A stretch of DNA of 6,459 nucleotides from CAYQPF01 sp964419225 (GCA_964419225.1 CAYQPF010000223.1:1-6459), one strand, 5' to 3'; counted from the first letter of the stretch, positions 1-4,901 are shown. A program made the numbers and translations. The notes: generated from the sequence alone by a model not told the origin.

Positions 1-51
1 AAATTCATTAGCTTCAGCCAGATTGTGAAGATTCTACTGCACAGTTCGGGT
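1..51 (-). repeat. MITE-like repeat, copy A (truncated by window start)
   Basis: Read on the minus strand this matches the first 51 or so bases of the complete copy at 3737-3902, starting ACCCGAACTGTGCAGTAGAA, with a few substitutions. The element end at 51 is followed directly by TTAA at 52-55, as at the other visible element ends. The rest of the element lies outside the window. It is inverted relative to the other two copies. Confidence 0.85.
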
Positions 52-55
52 TTAA

Positions 56-247
56 CCACGAATGGGCACCAATAAGCACCAATGGAGAGGGAAAGCAACG
101 CAAGGATTGAGTTAACAGGATTACGGATTCAGTAGGGGGACACACTTGCCCCGTCCCTTCCTTTTCATTTTTGGTATGAAGTTAATGGTAAGAAGAGATC
201 AGAATGTTTCTCTCCGATTTCACTGTGAACACACATGATTATGCAGT
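56..247. other. intergenic stretch downstream of hgcB
   Basis: I see no gene here. It holds a direct repeat GCACCAAT at 66-73 and 76-83 (10-bp period), a GGGAC/GTCCC inverted repeat at 137-141 and 153-157 with an 11-base loop, and the 11-base odd palindrome TTCACTGTGAA at 219-229. None is followed by a T-run in the direction of hgcB transcription, so no clear intrinsic terminator for the operon is visible. Confidence 0.5.
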
Positions 248-550
248 TTAACCGCAGCAACCCGAACCACTTTCAGATTCACCTCCACAGGAAATCTCTT
301 TACCTGTGAGTTTGCTTAACATAATCGCATAAGCACAGCCAACTCCTTCCCGGACTTCTATCGCAGCAAAAGGACAATTCTTTTTACAGGCTCCACATTC
401 CATACAGCGATTCTTATCAACCATCTCAGCTTTACCATTCACCATCTTGAATACAGCGTGCGGGCATACTTCCGTACAACGTCCACAACCCATACATTTA
501 GTCTGATCAAAAGTCAGGGTGACTACATTATCCAAATATTTATCTCTCAT
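248..550 (-). CDS. hgcB: HgcB, ferredoxin partner of the mercury methyltransferase
   Basis: HgcB is the small 2x[4Fe-4S] ferredoxin required with HgcA for Hg(II) methylation. It is thought to reduce the HgcA corrinoid to Co(I) and to help deliver or bind Hg(II) through C-terminal thiols. In this 100-residue protein the first cluster motif is CMGCGRCTEVCP (Cys19, 22, 25, 29). The second is CMECGACKKNCP (Cys49, 52, 55, 59), which contains the ECGAC signature typical of HgcB. An extra single Cys72 and the terminal pair Cys98-Cys99 (GSGCCG) match the additional conserved cysteines of the family; Cys88 is a further one. A GAGGAG ribosome site lies 7 bases before the ATG. The gene starts 12 bases after the hgcA stop, so the two are surely cotranscribed. 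A generic ferredoxin is unlikely given the neighbour and the CC tail. Confidence 0.95.
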   Translation of the reverse strand: MRDKYLDNVVTLTFDQTKCMGCGRCTEVCPHAVFKMVNGKAEMVDKNRCMECGACKKNCPFAAIEVREGVGCAYAIMLSKLTGKEISCGGESESGSGCCG

Positions 551-562
551 TCTTCCACTCCT

Positions 563-1657
563 CTAAATTATACTGTTGATTAACAAACTAAGAGAACCCA
601 ATACCACAGATATCAGCATAAACGGAACAGCAAATTTCATTTCTTTGACTACCCCTGATAATGAGGTATAGGTCGAAGTCCCAGTGAAATTCATGGCACA
701 AAACGCCGATAACGAGGGGAATATTAAGAAAAAACCTATTTTTTGCAATATACTTAAATCTACAATGTATTGTACTAGTATAACCATGATCAGGCCTGTC
801 AGCCAGCCTTTCCAGGCAAAAGCCCGTCCCGGAATGTAGGGGAGAAGCATCGGGGTGATGAAACAACCTGTTACAATTGCACCAAAATAGGTTAATACTT
901 CCGGCAGACCAATCGGCTGTGGAAGTACGAGGTTTAGGAGGAACAAAACCGCAAAAATGTAGATTGAAGGTTTGATCAGCATGGACATTTCTACCGGAGC
1001 CAAAACCAGTCTATCCCACATATTGAACTTAACAAGTCTCATTTCCGGAGTTGCTTTATACCCATTTTTAGCGTATTTTCTATAATCCTTTGCTAAAACA
1101 GGGCCATACATTACTTTGAAACCAGTTAGTTTTGTAACCATATGGGCACTTATTCCCGGAGCACCTAATTGGGGCAGGATCAGATTTCTGTGACTAATGA
1201 CTTCCATTAAATTTGTTCTTACAATTTTCTTTATCAATTCTTCAGTTCCAAATGTTCCTTTACCCGCAGCACACCAGACATTAATGCCAAAGGTGTCTAA
1301 GACAAGAATCCAGAGATCCAGATCTGCTAATTCTTTACGGACAGCATCAAAAGTCAGTTTGTAATTTGATGTGACCAGTACCTGCGAATAAGGAGTGGGA
1401 TCCCCTATCGCGTATAAACCTGGTTCAACTTTATAATTCATTCTGTTGATATTTAGTCTTGTTTTTATTGCACCTATTTTGTCGGCTTTAGTTAAAGAGC
1501 TGCTGACTCTGGGTATTTTACCAATTACTGTATCAATATAGTCGATAACGTAGGCAGGTTTTTGCTTTGGTTTAGTATCGCAGGAATTGCATCCATCAGA
1601 CTTGGATTGTTTAGCCATAACAGATGGGGGATTGCTAGTTTTTCTAATTGCTTTCAT
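563..1657 (-). CDS. hgcA: HgcA, corrinoid mercury methyltransferase
   Basis: HgcA is the membrane-anchored corrinoid protein that transfers a methyl group to Hg(II), giving methylmercury. The 364-residue product has an N-terminal tail with a CxxC pair (Cys23, Cys26) and then a globular corrinoid-binding domain of about residues 35-215. This domain contains the family-defining cap-helix motif NVWCAAGKGTFGT at 126-138; Cys129 is the predicted lower axial cobalt ligand. The rest, about 228-364, is strongly hydrophobic, with about five membrane helices (near 231-247, 254-273, 283-301, 305-322, 343-363), as expected for HgcA. It is slightly longer than typical characterised HgcA (about 340 residues), mainly at the N-terminus. 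The start at 1657 is preceded by GGAG nine bases upstream, inside arsR; the in-frame Met14 has no such site. It overlaps arsR by 14 bases and is followed 12 bases later by hgcB. The cap-helix motif separates it from CFeSP-type corrinoid proteins. Confidence 0.97.
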   Translation of the reverse strand: MKAIRKTSNPPSVMAKQSKSDGCNSCDTKPKQKPAYVIDYIDTVIGKIPRVSSSLTKADKIGAIKTRLNINRMNYKVEPGLYAIGDPTPYSQVLVTSNYKLTFDAVRKELADLDLWILVLDTFGINVWCAAGKGTFGTEELIKKIVRTNLMEVISHRNLILPQLGAPGISAHMVTKLTGFKVMYGPVLAKDYRKYAKNGYKATPEMRLVKFNMWDRLVLAPVEMSMLIKPSIYIFAVLFLLNLVLPQPIGLPEVLTYFGAIVTGCFITPMLLPYIPGRAFAWKGWLTGLIMVILVQYIVDLSILQKIGFFLIFPSLSAFCAMNFTGTSTYTSLSGVVKEMKFAVPFMLISVVLGSLSLLINSII

Positions 1658-2024
1658 TTTCGTTTACTCCACAACAAGCATTAAACAATAATTTAATTTT
1701 TGTACTCAAAGTGTTAACTTTTTTCAGATCTTCCTGATATTGGGCATCATTTTTGAGCCATTCGGATACCTGAGCCAAGATTAGTTTCAATTCATTAGTA
1801 TATTCATTATCTGCAATTTGATAGTAACTCCATTTTTTGTCCTTTGTAGCCGAGATCAACCTGGCTTGTCTAAGAAGCCTGAGCTGTTGTGAAATTCTGG
1901 GTTGAGCCATATCGAGAATTACAAAGATTTCACAAACACAGAGTTTTTTTTGGTGTAAAAGAAGCAGAATTCTGAGTCTTGTTTTATCAGAAAGGAGACT
2001 GAAGATATTGGTTAAATCATCCAT
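1644..2024 (-). CDS. ArsR-family metal-responsive repressor of the hgc operon
   Basis: This is a 126-residue winged-helix ArsR/SmtB-type regulator, a family that binds promoter DNA as a dimer and leaves it on metal(loid) binding. The first helices read NIFSLLSDKTRLRILLLL. Next comes LCVCEI (Cys29 and Cys31), resembling the ELCVC As/Sb-type thiol site. The recognition region is MAQPRISQQLRLLRQARLI (about 39-57), and a wing follows (KDKKWSYYQI). A second cysteine pair, Cys117-Cys118 (ACCG), sits near the C-terminus. The start at 2024 is chosen over the in-frame ATG at 2039 because GGAGGT stands just before it, while the 2039 ATG has no ribosome site and lies almost on the predicted transcription start. 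It is first in the operon and overlaps hgcA. ArsR-like genes next to hgcAB have been reported in several genomes. The inducer (Hg, As or other thiophilic metal) cannot be told from sequence. Confidence 0.9.
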   Translation of the reverse strand: MDDLTNIFSLLSDKTRLRILLLLHQKKLCVCEIFVILDMAQPRISQQLRLLRQARLISATKDKKWSYYQIADNEYTNELKLILAQVSEWLKNDAQYQEDLKKVNTLSTKIKLLFNACCGVNENESN

Positions 2025-2027
2025 ATG

Positions 2028-2033
2028 ACCTCC
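2028..2033 (-). promoter_or_regulatory. ribosome binding site deciding the arsR start
   Basis: GGAGGT on the minus strand stands 3 bases before the ATG at 2024 (GGAGG is 4 bases away). It lies downstream of the alternative ATG at 2039 and therefore argues for the shorter 126-residue ArsR. Confidence 0.8.
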
Positions 2034-2044
2034 GGGCATTCATG

Positions 2045-2062
2045 TATGCAAATATATGCATA
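2045..2062. promoter_or_regulatory. candidate ArsR operator over the -10 box
   Basis: A perfect inverted repeat TATGCA-AATATA-TGCATA covers the whole -10 hexamer and the predicted start region. The 10-bp palindrome ATATGCATAT (2054-2063) is nested in its right side. Position and symmetry suit autorepression by the ArsR dimer encoded immediately downstream; binding is inferred. Confidence 0.6.
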
Positions 2063-2078
2063 TGAGAATAACTGTCAA
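2051..2078 (-). promoter_or_regulatory. promoter of the arsR-hgcA-hgcB operon
   Basis: On the minus strand a perfect -35 TTGACA (2078-2073) is followed by a 16-base spacer and a -10 TATATT (2056-2051, 5 of 6 matches). Transcription should start near 2044, giving a leader of about 20 bases before the arsR ATG at 2024. This is the only strong promoter seen before the operon. Confidence 0.75.
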
Positions 2079-2099
2079 GTGGTTTTTGGATTATTCTCA
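2063..2099. promoter_or_regulatory. second inverted repeat flanking the hgc -35 box
   Basis: A perfect 9-bp inverted repeat, TGAGAATAA (2063-2071) and TTATTCTCA (2091-2099), has a 19-base gap that contains the TTGACA box. It could be a second regulator site or an ArsR half-site pair. It differs in sequence from the -10 palindrome. Confidence 0.45.
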
Positions 2100-2170
2100 A
2101 TTTCCTTTTTACATTTCATCAGAAATCGTTCTTTTTAGATGGATTACCTGAGTAGTTACGGTACTCACTC

Positions 2171-2995
2171 TTATTTCATCTCTTCCCATAAATTAACAAA
2201 GTCTGTTATTAACTCGGGTTTTTTGGTTACAAACATTTCAATAATCCTGCTACCGCCTTCATAAAAGATGGTTCTATCCCAGTCACCATTCATTTTGGAT
2301 TCCTTTTTATTGTATCCATATGCCAGTCGGAGTTTATTTTCTAACCATCGAGCAGAGCCTTCCTTGAATTCCTGCCAGCACAAATATTCCCATTGTTCAT
2401 TTGTCAGGAGCATTTTTATCTTTGTACGGTAGTTCTGAGCCAACTCTTTGTTGTCCAGTAACGTAGCATCAATCATTTCTTTATAGAGTTTTTGGAATTC
2501 AGGTTTTTCATAAGGGAATGGATAATTCAACTCCCACATCCAATCCTGCTTTTGCATGGCAGTCTGATAAATCTTAAGTGAATTCTTGATTGGTACTTCG
2601 CACGTATCCCATTGATAGCAGTGTACGAATTCATGAAAAATAACCAATTCATTATCAACTGATTGAAGGACAGATGGATCGATCACACATGACATTCTAT
2701 TCTCCCAGAAAGACATCGGGAAAGCGGCCTGAATGTGTTTCGGCACCTGACCTGGTTGATGCACTTTTTTTACCAATTCCCAGCCAACACTATCCCGGTA
2801 TTGAAAAATGTAGTAGTCATCTTTGTGAGCAATGGTTACTGGATAATAATTCTTCCAGACGGGGTGAATTGTTTGAGCTTTCTGCTTCAAAGTATCCAAC
2901 TGATTTAATTTCTTAATAAATGTTACTTCTGGTTTCGTACAGCATGCAGATAAAAATACTAAAACTACAACCCCTAAAACTATTCTGATTTTCAT
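2171..2995 (-). CDS. lipoprotein with HExxH zinc-peptidase motif
   Basis: This is a 274-residue predicted lipoprotein. The N-terminus MKIRIVLGVVVLVFLSAC has a short basic n-region, a hydrophobic core and a lipobox LSAC; Cys18 would be lipidated, placing the mature protein on a membrane facing the periplasm or outside. The motif HEFVH (His121, Glu122, His125) matches the HExxH zinc site of metallopeptidases. A downstream QEFKEGSARW segment (Glu209, Glu212) could supply the third, glutamate ligand as in gluzincins. I do not recognise the specific family and no substrate can be inferred. The start at 2995 is preferred to the upstream in-frame ATG at 3022 because GGAGG lies 6 bases before it and the signal peptide then begins normally; the 3022 start would sit at the end of a TATAAT box. 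It is upstream of and collinear with arsR, but 146 bases and a separate promoter intervene. Confidence 0.75.
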   Translation of the reverse strand: MKIRIVLGVVVLVFLSACCTKPEVTFIKKLNQLDTLKQKAQTIHPVWKNYYPVTIAHKDDYYIFQYRDSVGWELVKKVHQPGQVPKHIQAAFPMSFWENRMSCVIDPSVLQSVDNELVIFHEFVHCYQWDTCEVPIKNSLKIYQTAMQKQDWMWELNYPFPYEKPEFQKLYKEMIDATLLDNKELAQNYRTKIKMLLTNEQWEYLCWQEFKEGSARWLENKLRLAYGYNKKESKMNGDWDRTIFYEGGSRIIEMFVTKKPELITDFVNLWEEMK

Positions 2996-3027
2996 ATTTA
3001 ACCTCCAGTTAAAAACTATCATCTCTT

Positions 3028-3033
3028 ATTATA
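3028..3033 (-). promoter_or_regulatory. possible -10 box of the lipoprotein gene
   Basis: A perfect TATAAT on the minus strand lies 32 bases before the chosen ATG at 2995, a reasonable leader length. No convincing -35 hexamer stands 16-18 bases further upstream, so the promoter is only partly supported. Confidence 0.4.
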
Positions 3034-3109
3034 GTGTAATGACAATGGTGGTTGGTCTGACAAAAAGTAATGTATGAGTGGGACCCAACACACCTCCCGG
3101 CTAAAGCTG

Positions 3110-3129
3110 TTCTCCTCTCAAGAGGAGAA
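3110..3129. repeat. perfect 8-bp stem-loop between genes
   Basis: TTCTCCTC (3110-3117) and GAGGAGAA (3122-3129) flank a TCAA loop. The stem lies between the 3' end of the HTH gene and the lipoprotein promoter. There is no T-run after it on either strand, so it is not a classical intrinsic terminator. With the adjacent CACACCTCCCGGCTAAAGCT segment it has the look of a dispersed intergenic palindrome, but only one copy is in the window. Confidence 0.55.
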
Positions 3130-3196
3130 TTGACCTTTCAGACATTTTATACATTTTAGCTATCATATCAACAGTCAATTCATGTTTGACATGACA

Positions 3197-3655
3197 CTAT
3201 CTATCCTTCGGGGTAAGCTCACTCAGCATCCTGATCATCAATGCCGGGCATCCATAAAGAATAAATCTGGCTTTCCCGGAGATATAAGTGTAGGTAAACT
3301 TTGCTTCTCCTTCTGAATCATCTTTATTGTTGATAATGTTCAATAAAGCAGAACTAACTTTGTTGGCTTCTTCTTTATCGGTAAAAACACAGTCAATAAT
3401 TGTGCAAACCTGAAATTTATTCTGATCGTTCTGCAGATCATTCTGAATAAAATTCTGTGCCATTTTGTCCCAACTGCTTCTTAAGTCATCAACAACTTCA
3501 TCTTTCCGGAATAGTTGATTAATATCATCAGTATCTATTCGCCATGCTCCGCCAATTTTGACAGCAGACAGTTTATTGGCTTTGATGTAGCGATGAATTG
3601 TTCTGATATGCACAGAGAGCATTTCGGCAGTTTCTGCGATAGTAAGTAAACTCAC
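3197..3655 (-). CDS. small regulator with excisionase/MerR-type HTH domain
   Basis: This is a 152-residue protein. Residues 1-50 form a typical excisionase-type (MerR-like, HTH_17) DNA-binding domain: a LLTIAETAEMLSV helix pair, RTIHRYIKANKL, then the wing KIGGAWRID at about 33-41. Residues 55-80 look helical. The remainder (about 81-150) reads as alternating strands and helices (FQVCTIIDCVF, a helix to about 110, KFTYTYISGKARFILYG, a last helix) with Cys84, Cys89 and Cys136. I do not recognise this C-terminal domain; it could be a small ligand-binding or dimerisation fold. The GTG start at 3655 is chosen because AGAGGTG lies 5 bases before it and HTH domains of this type normally begin with this segment. 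Upstream in-frame ATGs at 3673 and 3703 overlap the promoter and lack ribosome sites. Five phased repeats start 1 bp upstream of the GTG, which suggests autoregulation. No phage or integrase gene is nearby, so an excisionase role is unlikely. Confidence 0.75.
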   Translation of the reverse strand: MSLLTIAETAEMLSVHIRTIHRYIKANKLSAVKIGGAWRIDTDDINQLFRKDEVVDDLRSSWDKMAQNFIQNDLQNDQNKFQVCTIIDCVFTDKEEANKVSSALLNIINNKDDSEGEAKFTYTYISGKARFILYGCPALMIRMLSELTPKDR

Positions 3656-3660
3656 ATTGA

Positions 3661-3667
3661 CACCTCT
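3661..3667 (-). promoter_or_regulatory. ribosome binding site deciding the GTG start
   Basis: AGAGGTG on the minus strand is separated by 5 bases (TCAAT) from the GTG at 3655-3653. It supports the 152-residue form of the HTH protein over longer ATG-started forms. Confidence 0.65.
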
Positions 3668-3673
3668 TGACAT

Positions 3674-3703
3674 ACTATGACAGATAATGGCATAAGTTGT
3701 CAA
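3674..3703 (-). promoter_or_regulatory. possible promoter of the HTH gene
   Basis: The minus strand has a perfect TTGACA -35 (3703-3698) and, 18 bases on, a weak -10 CATAGT (3679-3674, 4 of 6). Transcription would start near 3667, just before the ribosome site. The -10 match is poor, so activation or an alternative sigma factor is possible. Confidence 0.4.
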
Positions 3704-3736
3704 GAAGAATTTTTAAATGTCATTTCTATTGTCTTA

Positions 3737-3902
3737 ACCCGAACTGTGCAGTAGAATCTTTACAATCTGGCTGAATCTAGTGAATTTGAAGGACTTACAA
3801 TCTCACTCACCATATATTTATTATATAACTTCGTTCGATTGCAAACCTTCATTCTTCACGATCTTCGACCCAGCTTGCAAACCTCTACTACACAATCCGG
3901 GT
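3737..3902 (+). mobile_element. complete MITE-like foldback element, copy B
   Basis: This is a 166-bp non-coding element. The left end ACCCGAACTGTGCAGTAGA and the inverted right end ACCCGGATTGTGTAGTAGA agree at 16 of 19 positions. Beyond the ends, the two halves remain roughly 70% complementary up to an AT-rich centre near 3812-3827, so the whole element can fold into one long imperfect hairpin. Within each arm a CTT(T)ACAATC-like block recurs about 35 bases on; on the plus strand the right arm shows TTGCAAACCT twice. TTAA abuts both sides (3734-3737 sharing one A on the left; 3903-3906 on the right), which could be the target duplication. No ORF or transposase is inside, so movement would need a transposase in trans. 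It separates the divergent HTH and AraC-type genes and ends 23 bp before the AraC-type -35 box. Copies A and C are close relatives (copy C differs at about three places in 111 bp). Confidence 0.75.
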
Positions 3903-3925
3903 TTAAAATAATTTTAAAAAAGAGT

Positions 3926-3954
3926 TTGACATGCTTGGCAGCATAAGGTATAAG
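3926..3954 (+). promoter_or_regulatory. promoter of the AraC/GyrI-like gene
   Basis: A perfect TTGACA (3926-3931), a 17-base spacer and TATAAG (3949-3954, 5 of 6) form a strong sigma-70-type promoter. The inverted repeat ATGCTT (3931-3936) and AAGCAT (3952-3957) spans the spacer and -10 box and may be an operator. TTGGCA at 3935-3940 adds a second WTGRCA-like hexamer after the -35. Confidence 0.75.
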
Positions 3955-3963
3955 CATAAAATA

Positions 3964-3998
3964 TCAAAAGCTTTTGAGAGTAAAACACCCGATGGGTG
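3964..3998. promoter_or_regulatory. palindrome and leader hairpin before the AraC-type gene
   Basis: A 14-bp perfect palindrome TCAAAAGCTTTTGA (3964-3977) lies just after the predicted transcription start and could be an operator. A small hairpin CACCC-GAT-GGGTG (3986-3998) follows, directly before the AGGAG ribosome site at 4001-4005, where it could influence translation. Both are seen in sequence; their roles are inferred. Confidence 0.45.
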
Positions 3999-4011
3999 AG
4001 AGGAGATAATG

Positions 4012-4863
4012 ATGAATTATGAACAAAGAGTTCAGGAAGCTCTGGACTTCATCGAAGAGCATTTAGTGCACGAAATGACTCTGGAAGATGTGGCCGATAA
4101 AGCTAATTTCTCCCTGTTCTATTTTCACAGGATCTTTAAAGCATATCTGGGTCTGAGCCTGAAAGAATATATCAGACGCCGAAGATTGTCAGAATCAGCC
4201 AAAGAACTTGTTTTTACTCACAAGCCCATCAAAACAATCGCCCTTTCGTATCAGTTCGAATCACAGGAAGCTTTTACCAGAGCTTTCTCCAAAGAGTTTG
4301 AAATCACACCCGGCAAACTGAGGCAGACGCAGTTTCCCTTCAGTTATCAACGTCCGGTTAACCTGATTAAAAGCAAAAGAAAAGGAGTCTTAATGAAACC
4401 CGAGATCGTAATCAAAAAAGAATTTAAAGTTGTAGGGATGATCACTGTCAGTACCCAAAAAAATAATACTATACCTCAGTTATGGGACAAATTTCACAAG
4501 AGAGGTAAAGAGATCAAGAATGCTAAAGGACACAATTGTTATGGGATTTGTTTCTTTATGGAAGATGAGAATTATTCTGAAGATACACCTTTCTCATATA
4601 TGGCTGGTGTTGAAGTAGATGAGTTTGTTGATGTACCTGCAGGAATGGAAACTCATGTCATGAAAGAACAGAAATATGCTGTATTTACCCATGAAGGTGC
4701 ATTGGATACACTCCACCAAACATATAGAAATATCTATTCCAAATGGATGGATGAAAACAATCTGGAACCGGCTAAAGCTGATGACTTCGAACTATACGGC
4801 GAAGATTTCAAATTTGGCGAACCCGAGTCAAAAATGTATATATATGTGCCGGTTAGGGGTTAG
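4012..4863 (+). CDS. AraC-family regulator with GyrI-like ligand-binding domain
   Basis: This is a 283-residue transcription regulator of the Rob type. The N-terminal part (about residues 5-105) is an AraC DNA-binding domain with two helix-turn-helix units: LEDVADKANFSLFYFHRIFK and, later, IKTIALSYQFESQEAFTRAF followed by SKEFEITPGKLRQ. A basic linker (KSKRKG, about 120-125) leads to a GyrI/BmrR-like effector domain (about 130-283), with the typical late segment DDFELYGEDF, where a glutamate often contacts cationic ligands, and a final strand MYIYVPV. Proteins of this build sense small, often hydrophobic, compounds and activate efflux or detoxification genes; no such target is adjacent. The tandem ATGs at 4009 and 4012 are both possible. 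AGGAG at 4001-4005 gives a better spacing of 6 bases to 4012 (3 bases to 4009). It is a single-gene unit with its own promoter; aroA downstream has a separate promoter. Confidence 0.88.
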   Translation: MNYEQRVQEALDFIEEHLVHEMTLEDVADKANFSLFYFHRIFKAYLGLSLKEYIRRRRLSESAKELVFTHKPIKTIALSYQFESQEAFTRAFSKEFEITPGKLRQTQFPFSYQRPVNLIKSKRKGVLMKPEIVIKKEFKVVGMITVSTQKNNTIPQLWDKFHKRGKEIKNAKGHNCYGICFFMEDENYSEDTPFSYMAGVEVDEFVDVPAGMETHVMKEQKYAVFTHEGALDTLHQTYRNIYSKWMDENNLEPAKADDFELYGEDFKFGEPESKMYIYVPVRG

Positions 4864-4872
4864 TGGTTAATA

Positions 4873-4893
4873 GTAAACAGTAAACAGAAAACA
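4873..4893 (+). repeat. three tandem 7-bp repeats
   Basis: GTAAACA, GTAAACA and GAAAACA follow one another without gaps, 9 bases after the stop codon of the AraC-type gene. No function is evident; it may be replication-slippage sequence. Confidence 0.6.
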
Positions 4894-4901
4894 GTGATTT
4901 A

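Larger units (their letters stand above)
3657..3706 (+). promoter_or_regulatory. five phased hexamer direct repeats (candidate operator)
   Basis: Hexamers begin exactly every 10 bp: TTGACA at 3657, TTGACA at 3667, ATGACA at 3677, ATGGCA at 3687 and TTGTCA at 3697. The consensus is WTGRCA with the spacers not conserved. The array ends one base from the GTG start codon of the HTH gene and covers its presumed promoter. One helical turn per unit puts all sites on the same face of the DNA, as expected for head-to-tail cooperative binding by a monomeric HTH protein (compare BldC of Streptomyces, which binds direct repeats). The first and last parts also form an 8-bp inverted repeat TCTTGACA/TGTCAAGA (3665-3672, 3698-3705). 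Confidence 0.65.

Noticed and set aside
137..157. Intrinsic terminator for hgcB at the GGGAC/GTCCC repeat
   Set aside because: The T-rich run is on the wrong side for minus-strand transcription and the stem is only 5 bp with an 11-base loop.
588..866. Minus-strand open frame inside hgcA
   Set aside because: It lies wholly within hgcA in another frame, has no ribosome site, and its translation shows no recognisable domain.
2025..2039. Longer arsR starting at ATG 2039
   Set aside because: There is no ribosome site, it lies almost at the predicted transcription start, and GGAGGT sits between it and the better ATG at 2024.
2149..2167. Terminator between the lipoprotein gene and arsR
   Set aside because: TGAGTA/TACTCA forms only a 6-bp stem and is not followed by a T-run on the minus strand.
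2674..2916. Plus-strand open frame opposite the lipoprotein gene
   Set aside because: It is antisense to a well-supported gene with signal peptide and HExxH motif; it has no ribosome site or domain.
3197..3655. Phage excisionase of an integrated element
   Set aside because: Only the HTH fold is shared. There is no integrase, tRNA or att-like repeat nearby, and the protein has an extra C-terminal domain.
3656..3703. Longer HTH protein starting at ATG 3703 or 3673
   Set aside because: These starts overlap the TTGACA box and the phased repeats and lack ribosome sites; AGAGGTG supports the GTG at 3655.
3657..3706. CRISPR array or simple tandem repeat at the phased hexamers
   Set aside because: The units are far too short for CRISPR repeats and the spacers between hexamers are unrelated, so neither description fits; binding sites are the better reading.
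4676..4870. Second plus-strand frame within the AraC-type gene
   Set aside because: It is an overlapping frame inside the conserved GyrI-like domain with no supporting start signal.
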